This document shows positions 40,940 through 48,220 of a stretch of 64,000 bases of DNA, piece after piece (the first letter of the stretch is position 1; each line of letters begins with the position of its first letter). A model generated the notes under the pieces. That model was not told the origin of the DNA. It was given only the letters and a program-made list of their open reading frames with translations, and ran no database searches. The stretch comes from Pseudonocardia sp. ICBG1293 (GTDB lineage Bacteria > Actinomycetota > Actinomycetes > Mycobacteriales > Pseudonocardiaceae), in assembly GCF_020131355.1 (NCBI RefSeq), contig NZ_JAHLEL010000040.1, positions 124,001 through 188,000 of the forward strand. The letters are read 5' to 3'. The translations under genes and the position numbers were made by a program.

Positions 40940-41529
40940 CTGTCCCCCTCTCCCTGGGTGATCCAGACGCCGTCGCCACCGTCGATCTCGGTCAGCGAGA
41001 CCAGGATCTGCTCCGAGCGCGAGGTCGGGACGTTCTTGCCGACGTAGTCGGCGCGGATCGGGAGCTCCCGGTGGCCGCGGTCGATCAGCACGGCGAGCTG
41101 CACCGCCCGCGGGCGGCCCTCGTCACGCAGGGCGTCGAGCGCGGCGCGGGTGGTGCGCCCGGACATCAGGACGTCGTCGACGAGTACGACGAGCCGGTCG
41201 TCGACACCGCCCTCGGGCACCGCGGTGGACTCCAGCGCGCGGGCCGGGCCGCGGCGCAGGTCGTCGCGGTAGAGGGTGGCGTCGACCGAGCCGACCGCCG
41301 GTGCGGCGCCGGCGAAGTCGGTGATCGCGGCGGCGAGCCGGTGGGCCAGGTGCACGCCGCGGGTGGGGACGCCCGTCAGCACGAGCCCGTCGGGGTCCTC
41401 GGCACTGAACGCGGTCTTCTCGATGATCTGGTGCGCGATGCGCGCGACGGTGCGGGTGACGTCGGCGGCGGACAGCAGTTCCCGTGCGGGCTGCTGCGCG
41501 TCGGCGTCCCCGCGGCGGTTCTGCGCCAC
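40936..41529 (-). CDS. pyrR: Pyrimidine operon regulator / uracil phosphoribosyltransferase
   Basis: A 197-residue PyrR. It binds pyr mRNA when UMP is high and usually also has uracil phosphoribosyltransferase activity. The PRPP-binding loop is in [20 protein letters not shown], and the sequence [14 protein letters not shown] near the start is typical. It heads pyrR-pyrB-pyrC-carA-carB-pyrF. The start GTG is preceded by AAGGAG with 8 nt spacing. A PyrR-binding hairpin lies just upstream. Confidence 0.97.
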   Translation of the reverse strand: MAQNRRGDADAQQPARELLSAADVTRTVARIAHQIIEKTAFSAEDPDGLVLTGVPTRGVHLAHRLAAAITDFAGAAPAVGSVDATLYRDDLRRGPARALESTAVPEGGVDDRLVVLVDDVLMSGRTTRAALDALRDEGRPRAVQLAVLIDRGHRELPIRADYVGKNVPTSRSEQILVSLTEIDGGDGVWITQGEGDR

Positions 41530-41544
41530 GAGGTGGTCTCCTTC

Positions 41545-41562
41545 CCCGCCTCACCGGACGGG
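41545..41562 (-). promoter_or_regulatory. PyrR-binding RNA hairpin in the pyrR leader
   Basis: On the minus strand CCCG (41562-41559) and CGGG (41548-41545) form a stem around the loop TCCGGTGAGG (41558-41549). The loop matches the PyrR target consensus UCCNGNGAGG at every fixed position. The Shine-Dalgarno of pyrR (41543-41538) starts one base after the hairpin. Mycobacterial PyrR represses translation at such a site, so the same is expected here. Confidence 0.82.
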
Positions 41563-41595
41563 TCTTAAAGGACGGTCGTGCAAGAGCTGTGCGCC

Positions 41596-41601
41596 AACCT
41601 A
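41596..41601 (-). promoter_or_regulatory. Candidate -10 box of the pyr operon
   Basis: TAGGTT on the minus strand. It would start transcription near 41589 and give a 60-nt leader containing the whole PyrR hairpin. No good -35 is seen. Confidence 0.4.
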
Positions 41602-41880
41602 GCAACCCACCGCCGGTCCGCGCGGGACGGCCGCAGCGCGTCACACCGCGAGCCACACCACAGTCCGCTCACTCGTTCGAGGTCACGTTCCCGTCACGAT
41701 GCGCGATGGGCGGCAGCGGGCCGGAGCGACACCTTGCGATACCCGGTTCTGCCCAGCCGCACCCACAGGGGCGGGTGGTGGGGTCGCGGACCCGCACCCT
41801 GCGCTACCGCTGACGAGGGACGTGGACTGCCCCGTTCGTGTGGGAAACCGCTCGTCAACCCCCCGAGCAGGGGGTCGAAC

Positions 41881-41922
41881 TTGACGGTGCCGGACCGGAC
41901 CCGGAGGATTACTCTCCGTATC
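41881..41922 (+). promoter_or_regulatory. Candidate bldD promoter with overlapping BldD box
   Basis: TTGACG (41881-41886) and GAGGAT (41904-41909) are spaced 17 bp. ATTACTCTCCGTATC at 41908-41922 matches 7 of 9 fixed positions of the published BldD operator (nTnACnCWGnGTnAn). The operator would overlap the transcript start, which fits self-repression. The leader to bldD would be about 195 nt. Confidence 0.45.
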
Positions 41923-42112
41923 AATCAGCACGCGTGCAGCAGCACCGCGACGCGCGGGACGGTCGGGACGCCGGCCCCCGCCGGAGCTGCCGCCCCGAAC
42001 GGGACCACCCACAGGGGCGACGACGCGGCCGGCGCGACAACGCCACCGGTGCACCGCCGGTGACCGGCCGGTCCGGCCACACCGGTACGGACCGTCAGGA
42101 ACGAGGAGATCG

Positions 42113-42604
42113 ATGGGCGACTACGCCAAGGCGCTCGGGGGCAAGCTCCGGGCGATCAGGCAGCAACAGGGGCTCTCCCTGCACGGCGTCGAGCAGAAGT
42201 CGGGCGGACGCTGGAAGGCGGTCGTCGTGGGCTCCTACGAGCGCGGGGACCGTGCGGTCACCGTGCAGAAGCTGGCCGAGCTGGCCGACTTCTACGGCGT
42301 CCCGGTGGCCGAGCTGCTCCCCGAGGGCCGCATCCCCTCCGGCAGCGAGCCCGCGACGAAGATCGTGATCAACCTGGAGCGGCTGCAGCAGCTCCCCGCG
42401 GACAAGGTGGGCCCGCTCGCCCGCTACGCCGCGGCCATCCAGAGCCAGCGCGGCGACTACAACGGCAAGGTGCTCTCCATCCGCGCCGAGGACCTGCGTT
42501 CGCTGGCGATCATCTACGACATGTCCCCCGGTGAGCTGACCGACCAGCTGATCGACTGGGGTGTGCTCCCGCCCGAGGCGCGGCCCGGGCAGCACATGGG
42601 ATGA
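42113..42604 (+). CDS. bldD: Developmental regulator BldD
   Basis: A 163-residue BldD. The N-terminal helix-turn-helix domain (about 1-75) has LGGKLRAIRQQQGLSLHGVE and GSYERGDRAVTVQKLAELAD. The C-terminal domain carries the cyclic-di-GMP signature RGD-x8-RxED: Arg113-Gly-Asp115 and Arg124-Ala-Glu-Asp127. In Streptomyces cyclic-di-GMP dimerises BldD, which then represses sporulation genes. The ATG follows GAGGAG. It is divergent from the pyr operon. Confidence 0.97.
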   Translation: MGDYAKALGGKLRAIRQQQGLSLHGVEQKSGGRWKAVVVGSYERGDRAVTVQKLAELADFYGVPVAELLPEGRIPSGSEPATKIVINLERLQQLPADKVGPLARYAAAIQSQRGDYNGKVLSIRAEDLRSLAIIYDMSPGELTDQLIDWGVLPPEARPGQHMG

Positions 42605-42772
42605 TCGGACCCGCCGGCCGCGGCCCAGGGGAAGGGTGACGCGACCGGCACGACGGCGGCCGGGGTCAGCACAGTCCCCCGGCCGCCGTTCCCGTGTGCA
42701 CCCGCGGGCCGGCGCACCGGCTCCGGGCGCCGGTGCGACGTCCGCGCGTCGCGGCGGGCCACCGGTATCACC

Positions 42773-42885
42773 TGATCCGCACCCCGCGCGCCGATCCGCA
42801 CCCCGCGCGCCGATCCGCACCCCGAACGGTGATCCGCACCCCGCGCGCTGATCCGCATGCCGCGCGCTGATCCGGCGCTCGCGCG
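42773..42885. repeat. 19-bp tandem repeat, six copies
   Basis: Five full units of TGATCCGCACCCCGCGCGC or a close variant start at 42773, 42792, 42811, 42830 and 42849. A decayed sixth runs 42868-42885. Because 19 is not a multiple of three, all frames give repetitive spurious peptides. An inverted copy of the unit core is at 42906-42920. The array lies between bldD and the DUF4177 gene. Confidence 0.93.
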
Positions 42886-42900
42886 TGTCGGGACACGCGC
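42881..42900 (+). terminator. Hairpin after the repeat array
   Basis: GCGCGTGTC (42881-42889) pairs with GACACGCGC (42892-42900), with a 2-base centre. Together with the inverted repeat copy around it, it may end bldD transcription. Confidence 0.45.
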
Positions 42901-43068
42901 GGACCGCGGATCAGCGCGCGCCCGCAGCGCCTGGGACCGGTCGGTGCGGGGCGACCCGTCCGGTGGACGCCCGCCGACCGCCCTTGACCGTGCCGCTGCG
43001 GCACGGTGTCCGATGTCCCCGACCACCCCGCCTGCTGTGGGCGGGGGGACCGGACGAGGGAGCACGAG

Positions 43069-43233
43069 GTGCTGCGGTACGAGCTCGGGTGGAAGGGCTA
43101 CGACTACGCGAGGATCAAGGCGGACCTGAACGAGCTGGGCCGTGAGGGCTGGGAGGCCGTCGGCTCCCTGACCCCGTCGATCGGCACCGGCCCCCAGGAC
43201 ATCGTCGTCCTGCTCAAGCGGGCGGTGCCGTGA
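43069..43233 (+). CDS. Small DUF4177 protein
   Basis: A 54-residue protein of the DUF4177 family. The sequence YELGWKGYDYARIKADLNEL followed by GREGWEAVGS is typical, where WE(A/L)V is the most conserved part. The function is unknown. GTG 43069 has GAGGGAG upstream; a longer start at 43006 lacks family similarity. It converges on nusB with 6 nt between the stops. Confidence 0.78.
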   Translation: MLRYELGWKGYDYARIKADLNELGREGWEAVGSLTPSIGTGPQDIVVLLKRAVP

Positions 43234-43239
43234 CCGGAC

Positions 43240-43659
43240 CTACAGGGTGGCGCGCAGGTGCTCGGCGATGTCGGAGATCTGCCCCAGCACCCCGTTGACG
43301 TAGCGCGGGGAGTCGTCGGTGGACAGCGTCCGGGCGAGCTCGACGGCCTCGGTGATGGCGACCGGGTCGTCGACGTCGTCGACCCACAGCAGCTCGTAGA
43401 TCCCGAGCCGCAGCAGGCCGCGGTCCACCGCGGGCATCCGGTCGACGTCCCAGCCCTCGGCGTGCTCGGCGATCAGCTGGTCGATCCGCTCGCGGTGGGT
43501 GGCGACGCCCTCGACGAGCCGTGCCGCGTAGTCCTGCACGGGGGGCGCGTCGTCGGTCTCGCGGCGCGCGGTGAGCACGGCCAGTGCGTCCTCACCGCGG
43601 GCCTCGGCCTCGAACAGGATGTCCAGTGCCCGCTTACGGGCCTTGGTGCGGGCGCGCAC
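43240..43659 (-). CDS. nusB: Transcription antitermination factor NusB
   Basis: A 139-residue NusB that binds boxA RNA with NusE for rRNA antitermination. It has RTKARKRALDILFEAEARGE at the N terminus and LGIYELLW with AITEAVELARTLSTDDSPRYVNGVLG. The GTG start is one base after the efp stop. Confidence 0.97.
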   Translation of the reverse strand: MRARTKARKRALDILFEAEARGEDALAVLTARRETDDAPPVQDYAARLVEGVATHRERIDQLIAEHAEGWDVDRMPAVDRGLLRLGIYELLWVDDVDDPVAITEAVELARTLSTDDSPRYVNGVLGQISDIAEHLRATL

Positions 43660-43660
43660 C

Positions 43661-44221
43661 TCAGCTCACGCGGCCGAGGTAACGACCGTCCCGGGTGTCG
43701 ACCTTGACCTTGGTGCCGCTCTCGAGGAAGAGCGGCACCTGGATCTCGGCGCCGGTCTCCAGGGTCGCCGGCTTGGTGCCGCCGGTGGAGCGGTCGCCCT
43801 GCAGGCCCGGGTCGGTGTGCGAGATGAGCAGCTCGACCGAGGTCGGGAGCTCGACGAACAGCGGCTCCCCCTCGTGCAGCGAGACCTGGGCGGAGGCGTT
43901 CTCCAGCAGGTAGCGCGCGGCGTCGCCGACGGCCTTCTCCGGGATCGGGATCTGGTCGTAGGTGTCGGCGTCCATGAAGACGAAGTCGCTGCCCTCGCGG
44001 TACAGGTAGGTCATGTCGCGGCGGTCCACCGTCGCGGTGTCGACCTTGGTGCCCGCGTTGAAGGTCCGGTCCACGACCTTCCCGGACATGACGTTCTTCA
44101 GCGTGGTGCGAACGAACGCACCGCCCTTGCCGGGCTTGACGTGCTGGAACGCCGTCACGGTCCACAGCTGGCCCTCGATGTTCAGGACCAGGCCGTTCTT
44201 CAGGTCGTTCGTGGTCGCCAC
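43661..44221 (-). CDS. efp: Translation elongation factor P
   Basis: A 186-residue EF-P that rescues ribosomes stalled at polyproline. It has the three OB-like domains. The loop tip [10 protein letters not shown] carries the conserved Lys near residue 32, with prolines flanking it as in unmodified actinobacterial EF-P. The C-terminal domain ends in [13 protein letters not shown]. This genome has many proline-rich tails (CarA, AroK), which should make EF-P important. Confidence 0.98.
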   Translation of the reverse strand: MATTNDLKNGLVLNIEGQLWTVTAFQHVKPGKGGAFVRTTLKNVMSGKVVDRTFNAGTKVDTATVDRRDMTYLYREGSDFVFMDADTYDQIPIPEKAVGDAARYLLENASAQVSLHEGEPLFVELPTSVELLISHTDPGLQGDRSTGGTKPATLETGAEIQVPLFLESGTKVKVDTRDGRYLGRVS

Positions 44222-44325
44222 GTGCGCGCTCTCCTGCTCGATCTCGGATTCGTGCGTCGGTCAGGGTACCGCCACCGGGTTCACCGGCCCGCCCGAGGGG
44301 CGGACGACCTGCCAGGATGGGCGCC

Positions 44326-44991
44326 ATGACGGTGCGGGTGGTGGTGGCCGACGACCAGGCCGTGGTGCGGGCCGGGCTGCGGACGGTGCTGGCCGCGGCA
44401 CCCGACATCGACGTCGTCGGGGAGGCAGGGGACGGTGCGGAGGCCGCCGAGCTCGCCGAGACCCTGCGCCCGGACGTCGTGCTGATGGACGTGCGGATGC
44501 CCGGTACCGACGGCATCGAGGGGACCCGGCGGATCCGCGCGCTGCGCGACCCCGGCATCCGGGTGCTGGTGGTGACGACGTTCGACCTGGACCGCCACGT
44601 CTACGACGCGCTGCGCGCGGGCGCATCGGGATTCGTGCTGAAGGACGTCGAGCCGGAGGACCTGCAGGTCGCGGTGCGCACCGTGCACGCAGGGCACGAG
44701 CTGTTCGCGCCGTCGGTCACGCGGCGGCTGGTCGGCTCGTTCGTCCCGGCCGACCCGCCGGCGCACGCCGGTCCCGCCGCCGGTCTGACCGAGCGGGAGC
44801 GGGAGGTCCTCGGCCTGGTGGCCGCGGGGCTGTCCAACGCCGAGATCGCCGACCGCCTGGTGCTGGGCGGGACGACGGTCAAGACCCACGTCTCCAACCT
44901 GCTCACCAAGCTGGGGCTGCGCGACCGGGTGCAGCTGGTCGTGTTCGCCTACGAGCACGGGCTGGTGGGGTCGCCCGGTGCCGACGGCTGA
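44326..44991 (+). CDS. NarL/LuxR-type response regulator
   Basis: A 221-residue response regulator. The receiver domain has VVVADDQAVVRAGLR, the phospho-acceptor Asp in DVVLMDVRMPG and the Lys in GFVLKDVEPE. The C-terminal LuxR helix-turn-helix has LTEREREVLGLVAAGLSNAE and VKTHVSNLLTKLGLRDR. It is translationally coupled to the kinase downstream. ATG 44326 lies 7 nt after CAGGAT (44313-44318), a likely -10 for a leaderless message. The ATG at 44317 is inside that box and is a poor choice. Confidence 0.95.
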   Translation: MTVRVVVADDQAVVRAGLRTVLAAAPDIDVVGEAGDGAEAAELAETLRPDVVLMDVRMPGTDGIEGTRRIRALRDPGIRVLVVTTFDLDRHVYDALRAGASGFVLKDVEPEDLQVAVRTVHAGHELFAPSVTRRLVGSFVPADPPAHAGPAAGLTEREREVLGLVAAGLSNAEIADRLVLGGTTVKTHVSNLLTKLGLRDRVQLVVFAYEHGLVGSPGADG

Positions 44992-47257
44992 GCGCGCCGT
45001 GGCGGCCCCGGTCCCGGCGCCGCTGCCCGGGACCCGCGCCGGGGACGTCGCGCTCACGGTCCTCACGCTGCTGCTCGTGGGCCAGGAGTTCGTCACCGGC
45101 CTGCTCCTGGACATCCCGGGCGTCGCCGGTCGGCTGGACCCGGTGGCCTCCGTCGTCCTGGCCGTGGTGCTGTGCGCCGCGCTGACCGCGACCGTGCTGG
45201 TGCGGCGGCAGCGGCCCCGGCGGGCCTACCTGGTCATGGCGGCGCTGGCCGCGGTGTCGCTGGGGTCGATCGGCGGGTTCGCGGCGCTGTTGTGGCCGCT
45301 GCTGGCGTTCTCCGTGGCGCGGGCCCCGCAGCGCGGCGCGGCCGGTGCGGCGGCGTGGGTGGCGCTGCCCTTCCTCGCCGCGGTCGGTGCCGCCGCGGTG
45401 CCGCGGATGCTGTCCGCGCCGGACCCGGCCTACGAGGCCGGGCTGATCGTCGGCGGGTCGGCGGTGGTCCTGCCGCTGCTGGTGGTGGCGACGGTCGCGG
45501 GCCGGTGGAGCCGGGCGGCCGCCCTGCGCGCGGACCGGGAGCGCGCCGAGACCGAGCGGCTGCGCCGGGGGGCGGCGCTCGACGCGGAGCGGTCCCGGAT
45601 CGCCGAGGAGATCGGCGGCGGGGTGCTGAGCGGACTGCGCGGGCTGGTCGACCGGGCGGCGGCCCTGGGACCGGACGCGGCGGAGGCCGAGCTGCGGGCG
45701 GTACGGGACCGGGCACGCGCGGTGCTGGCGGCGATGCGCCGGGTGCTGGGCGTGCTGCGCGCGGCACCCGCCGGGAGCGGCACCGCAACCGACGCGCTCT
45801 CCCCCACCGGCACCGCCCCCGCCGGCACCGCCCCCGCCGGGTCCGCGGCCGGCGGCACCGCCCCCACCGGCACCGCCCACGAGAGCCCCGCACACGAGAG
45901 CCCCGCACACAGCGGCACCGCTCCCACCCGCACCGTCCACGAGGGCACCGCCCACGTCGGGCCGCGACGGCCCGGCCCCGGGTCCCGGCTGCGGGCCGTG
46001 GCCCACCACGGCCGGGTACCGCTGCCCGACCGGGCCGGGGTCTGGGGTCTGGTGGCGTTCGTCGTCCCGGCGGTGCTGTTCGCGGTGGCCTTCGCGCCGC
46101 TGACCCGGACCCCGACCGGATGGCCGACGGTCGACGGCTTCCTGGCCCTGGTCGCGCTGCCGCTGCACGACCCGGCCGCCGCGGTCGTCGTCGGCCTGCA
46201 GTTCGCCGTGATCGCCTGGTGGCGTACGGCCCCGCTGCCCGCGCTGCTGGTGTCCGGGGCGTGCTCGTTCGCGGCCGGACTGCTGGGCGGGGCGAACCTG
46301 TTCGCCGAGTCCGGCTGGGTGCTGCTGGTGTGGGGCGCGGCGACGACCGCGCCGGTCGTCGCGTCGGCGGTGACGGTCCTCGTCTCGACCCTGGTCGTGC
46401 TGACCGGCGGGATGCTGACCGGGGTGTGGGAGCGGCTCGGGTCCCCTCCGTCGGTGGTCGCGCTGAACTTCGTCGCGGTCGTGCCGCTGTGGGCCGCCGG
46501 GGTGGCCGTGCGCCGTCACCGGCTCGACACCGACCTGCGCCGACGCGACCTCGCCGAGGCCGCCGTCCGCGACGACCTGGTCCGCGAACGCCTGCGAGTG
46601 GCGCGCGACCTGCACGACGTCGTCGCCCACCACGTGTCCGCGGTCGCGGTGCAGGCCGGGGCGGCCCGGCTGGCCGCCGACGCGCAGGCGCGCGCGGACG
46701 CGCTGGGCCACATCGCCGACTCGGCGCGGCGGGTCGCCGAGGCCATCCCGGCACTCGCCGACCTCGCCCCCGACCCGGCGACGGCCGCGCTCACCCCGGC
46801 CGGGCTCGACGCGCTGGTCGCGCCGTCCCGGGCCGCCGGGCTCCCGGTCGGGGTCGTGGTCACCGGCACGCCTGCCGACCCTCCCGGTGAGGCCGAGCTG
46901 TTCGCCAGCCGGATCGTCACCGAGGCGCTCACCAACACCCTGCGCCACGCAGGCCCCAGCCCGACCCGGGTGCGGGTGGCCCACGGTGGCGAGCGCGGCC
47001 CGGTCGTCGTCGAGGTCGTCGACGACGGCCCCGTGCCCGGACACCGGCCCGACGGCACCGGCTCCGGGCTCGGGCTGGTCGGCATGGCCGAACGGGTCGC
47101 GCTGCTGGGCGGCGACCTGCACACCGGGCCCGGCGACGGTCCCGGGTGGACGGTGCGCGCGGTGCTGCCACGGGCCACCCTCGTCCGCGCGGACGACCCC
47201 GCCGCGGCGCCGATCTCGTCCTGTGCGCCGATCCGCGGGGCCGCCCCCGGCTCGTAG
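44978..47257 (+). CDS. Sensor histidine kinase with duplicated, partly dead module
   Basis: A 759-residue membrane kinase made of two modules. Module 1 (about 1-265) has membrane helices and a HisKA_3-like region, but its H-box reads AERSRIAEEIGGGVL, with Gly213-Gly214 in place of the His-Asp pair. No ATPase domain follows it. A linker of about 60 residues (270-330) rich in GTAPAG and HESPA repeats comes next. Module 2 has more membrane helices and an intact H-box RVARDLHDVVAHH (His546), then HATPase motifs (ALTNTLRHAG, DDGPVPGHRPDGTGSGLGLVGM). It overlaps the response regulator by 14 nt and precedes an ABC exporter by 30 nt, so the system probably controls that exporter. Confidence 0.9.
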   Translation: MPTAERAVAAPVPAPLPGTRAGDVALTVLTLLLVGQEFVTGLLLDIPGVAGRLDPVASVVLAVVLCAALTATVLVRRQRPRRAYLVMAALAAVSLGSIGGFAALLWPLLAFSVARAPQRGAAGAAAWVALPFLAAVGAAAVPRMLSAPDPAYEAGLIVGGSAVVLPLLVVATVAGRWSRAAALRADRERAETERLRRGAALDAERSRIAEEIGGGVLSGLRGLVDRAAALGPDAAEAELRAVRDRARAVLAAMRRVLGVLRAAPAGSGTATDALSPTGTAPAGTAPAGSAAGGTAPTGTAHESPAHESPAHSGTAPTRTVHEGTAHVGPRRPGPGSRLRAVAHHGRVPLPDRAGVWGLVAFVVPAVLFAVAFAPLTRTPTGWPTVDGFLALVALPLHDPAAAVVVGLQFAVIAWWRTAPLPALLVSGACSFAAGLLGGANLFAESGWVLLVWGAATTAPVVASAVTVLVSTLVVLTGGMLTGVWERLGSPPSVVALNFVAVVPLWAAGVAVRRHRLDTDLRRRDLAEAAVRDDLVRERLRVARDLHDVVAHHVSAVAVQAGAARLAADAQARADALGHIADSARRVAEAIPALADLAPDPATAALTPAGLDALVAPSRAAGLPVGVVVTGTPADPPGEAELFASRIVTEALTNTLRHAGPSPTRVRVAHGGERGPVVVEVVDDGPVPGHRPDGTGSGLGLVGMAERVALLGGDLHTGPGDGPGWTVRAVLPRATLVRADDPAAAPISSCAPIRGAAPGS

Positions 47258-47287
47258 CGTCGGTGCCGACCACGCAGGGAGGCACCG

Positions 47288-48220
47288 ATGACCGCTCACA
47301 CGCTCGCGCCCCGCACGCCGACGGGGACCGGGGCGACGCTGCAGATCGACGGTCTGGGCAAGCGCTACGGCGACACCGTCGCCCTCGACGGCGTCACCTT
47401 CGACGTCCGGCCGGGCGAGATCTTCGGGTTCGTCGGTTCCAACGGCGCCGGCAAGACCACGACCATGCGGATCGCGCTCGGGGTGCTCGCCGCCGACTCC
47501 GGCACGGTGCACCTCGGCGGGCGACCGGTCGACCTCGACGTGCGCCGCACCATCGGCTACATGCCCGAGGAGCGCGGCCTCTACCCGAAGATGAAGGTCG
47601 GCGAGCAGCTCACCTACCTGGCCGAGCTGCACGGGGTCGGCCGCGCCGCCGCACGGCGCGCGGTGCTGCGCTGGTCCGAGCAGCTCGGCGTCGCACACCG
47701 GCTCGACGACACCGTCGACGCGCTGAGCCTGGGCAACCAGCAGCGGGTGCAGCTCGCCGCGGCGCTGGTGCACGACCCGGCGGTGCTGGTGCTCGACGAG
47801 CCGTTCTCCGGACTCGACCCGGTCGCCGTCGACGTGATGAGCGAGGTGCTGCGGGAGAAGGCCCGCGCCGGGGTACCGGTGCTGTTCTCCTCCCACCAGC
47901 TCGACCTGGTGCAGCGGCTCTGCGACCGGGTGGGGATCCTCGTCGCCGGCCGGATGCGCACCGTCGGCACCGTCGGCGAGGTCCGCCGCGGCGGCGGCAC
48001 CCGCCTGGAGGTGCACGCCCCCGCCGCGCCGCCCGGGTGGGCCGACGCGCTGCCCGCGGTCGACGTGGTCACCCACGACCGCGGCCGCACCGTCCTCACC
48101 CTCACCGAGGGCGCCGACGACCAGCAGGTCCTCGCCGCCGCACTGGCCACCGGCCCGGTGCACGGGTTCACCCGCACCACCCCGTCGCTGACCGAGCTCT
48201 ACCGGGAGGTCGTCGCGTGA
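47288..48220 (+). CDS. ABC transporter ATP-binding protein (NatA-like)
   Basis: A 310-residue ATPase. Walker A is GSNGAGKTT, the signature motif is in DALSLGNQQRVQLAAAL, and Walker B is in VLVLDEPFSGLDP. A C-terminal DUF4162-type domain follows (about 220-310). It is closest to the NatA/YhaQ branch, whose members export sodium or peptides. The signature has LGNQQ where most have LSGGQ, which is normal for this branch. The ATG follows GGGAGG. It overlaps the permease gene by 4 nt. Confidence 0.95.
   Translation: MTAHTLAPRTPTGTGATLQIDGLGKRYGDTVALDGVTFDVRPGEIFGFVGSNGAGKTTTMRIALGVLAADSGTVHLGGRPVDLDVRRTIGYMPEERGLYPKMKVGEQLTYLAELHGVGRAAARRAVLRWSEQLGVAHRLDDTVDALSLGNQQRVQLAAALVHDPAVLVLDEPFSGLDPVAVDVMSEVLREKARAGVPVLFSSHQLDLVQRLCDRVGILVAGRMRTVGTVGEVRRGGGTRLEVHAPAAPPGWADALPAVDVVTHDRGRTVLTLTEGADDQQVLAAALATGPVHGFTRTTPSLTELYREVVA

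Larger units (their letters stand above)
42605..43068. other. Intergenic region between bldD and the DUF4177 gene
   Basis: About 460 bp. It contains the 19-bp repeat array and the hairpin described separately. The remaining sequence shows no gene. Long apparent reading frames here come from the repeat. Confidence 0.6.

Noticed and set aside
41683..42054. Long minus-strand reading frames across the pyrR-bldD gap
   Set aside because: They have no homology or ribosome site and overlap regulatory sequence; high GC gives long chance frames.
42773..42885. CRISPR array
   Set aside because: The repeats are directly adjacent without spacers, and there are no cas genes.
42514..43065. Open frames in several phases with repeats such as GSARGVRI
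   Set aside because: They are produced by the 19-bp tandem repeat, which reads openly in all phases.
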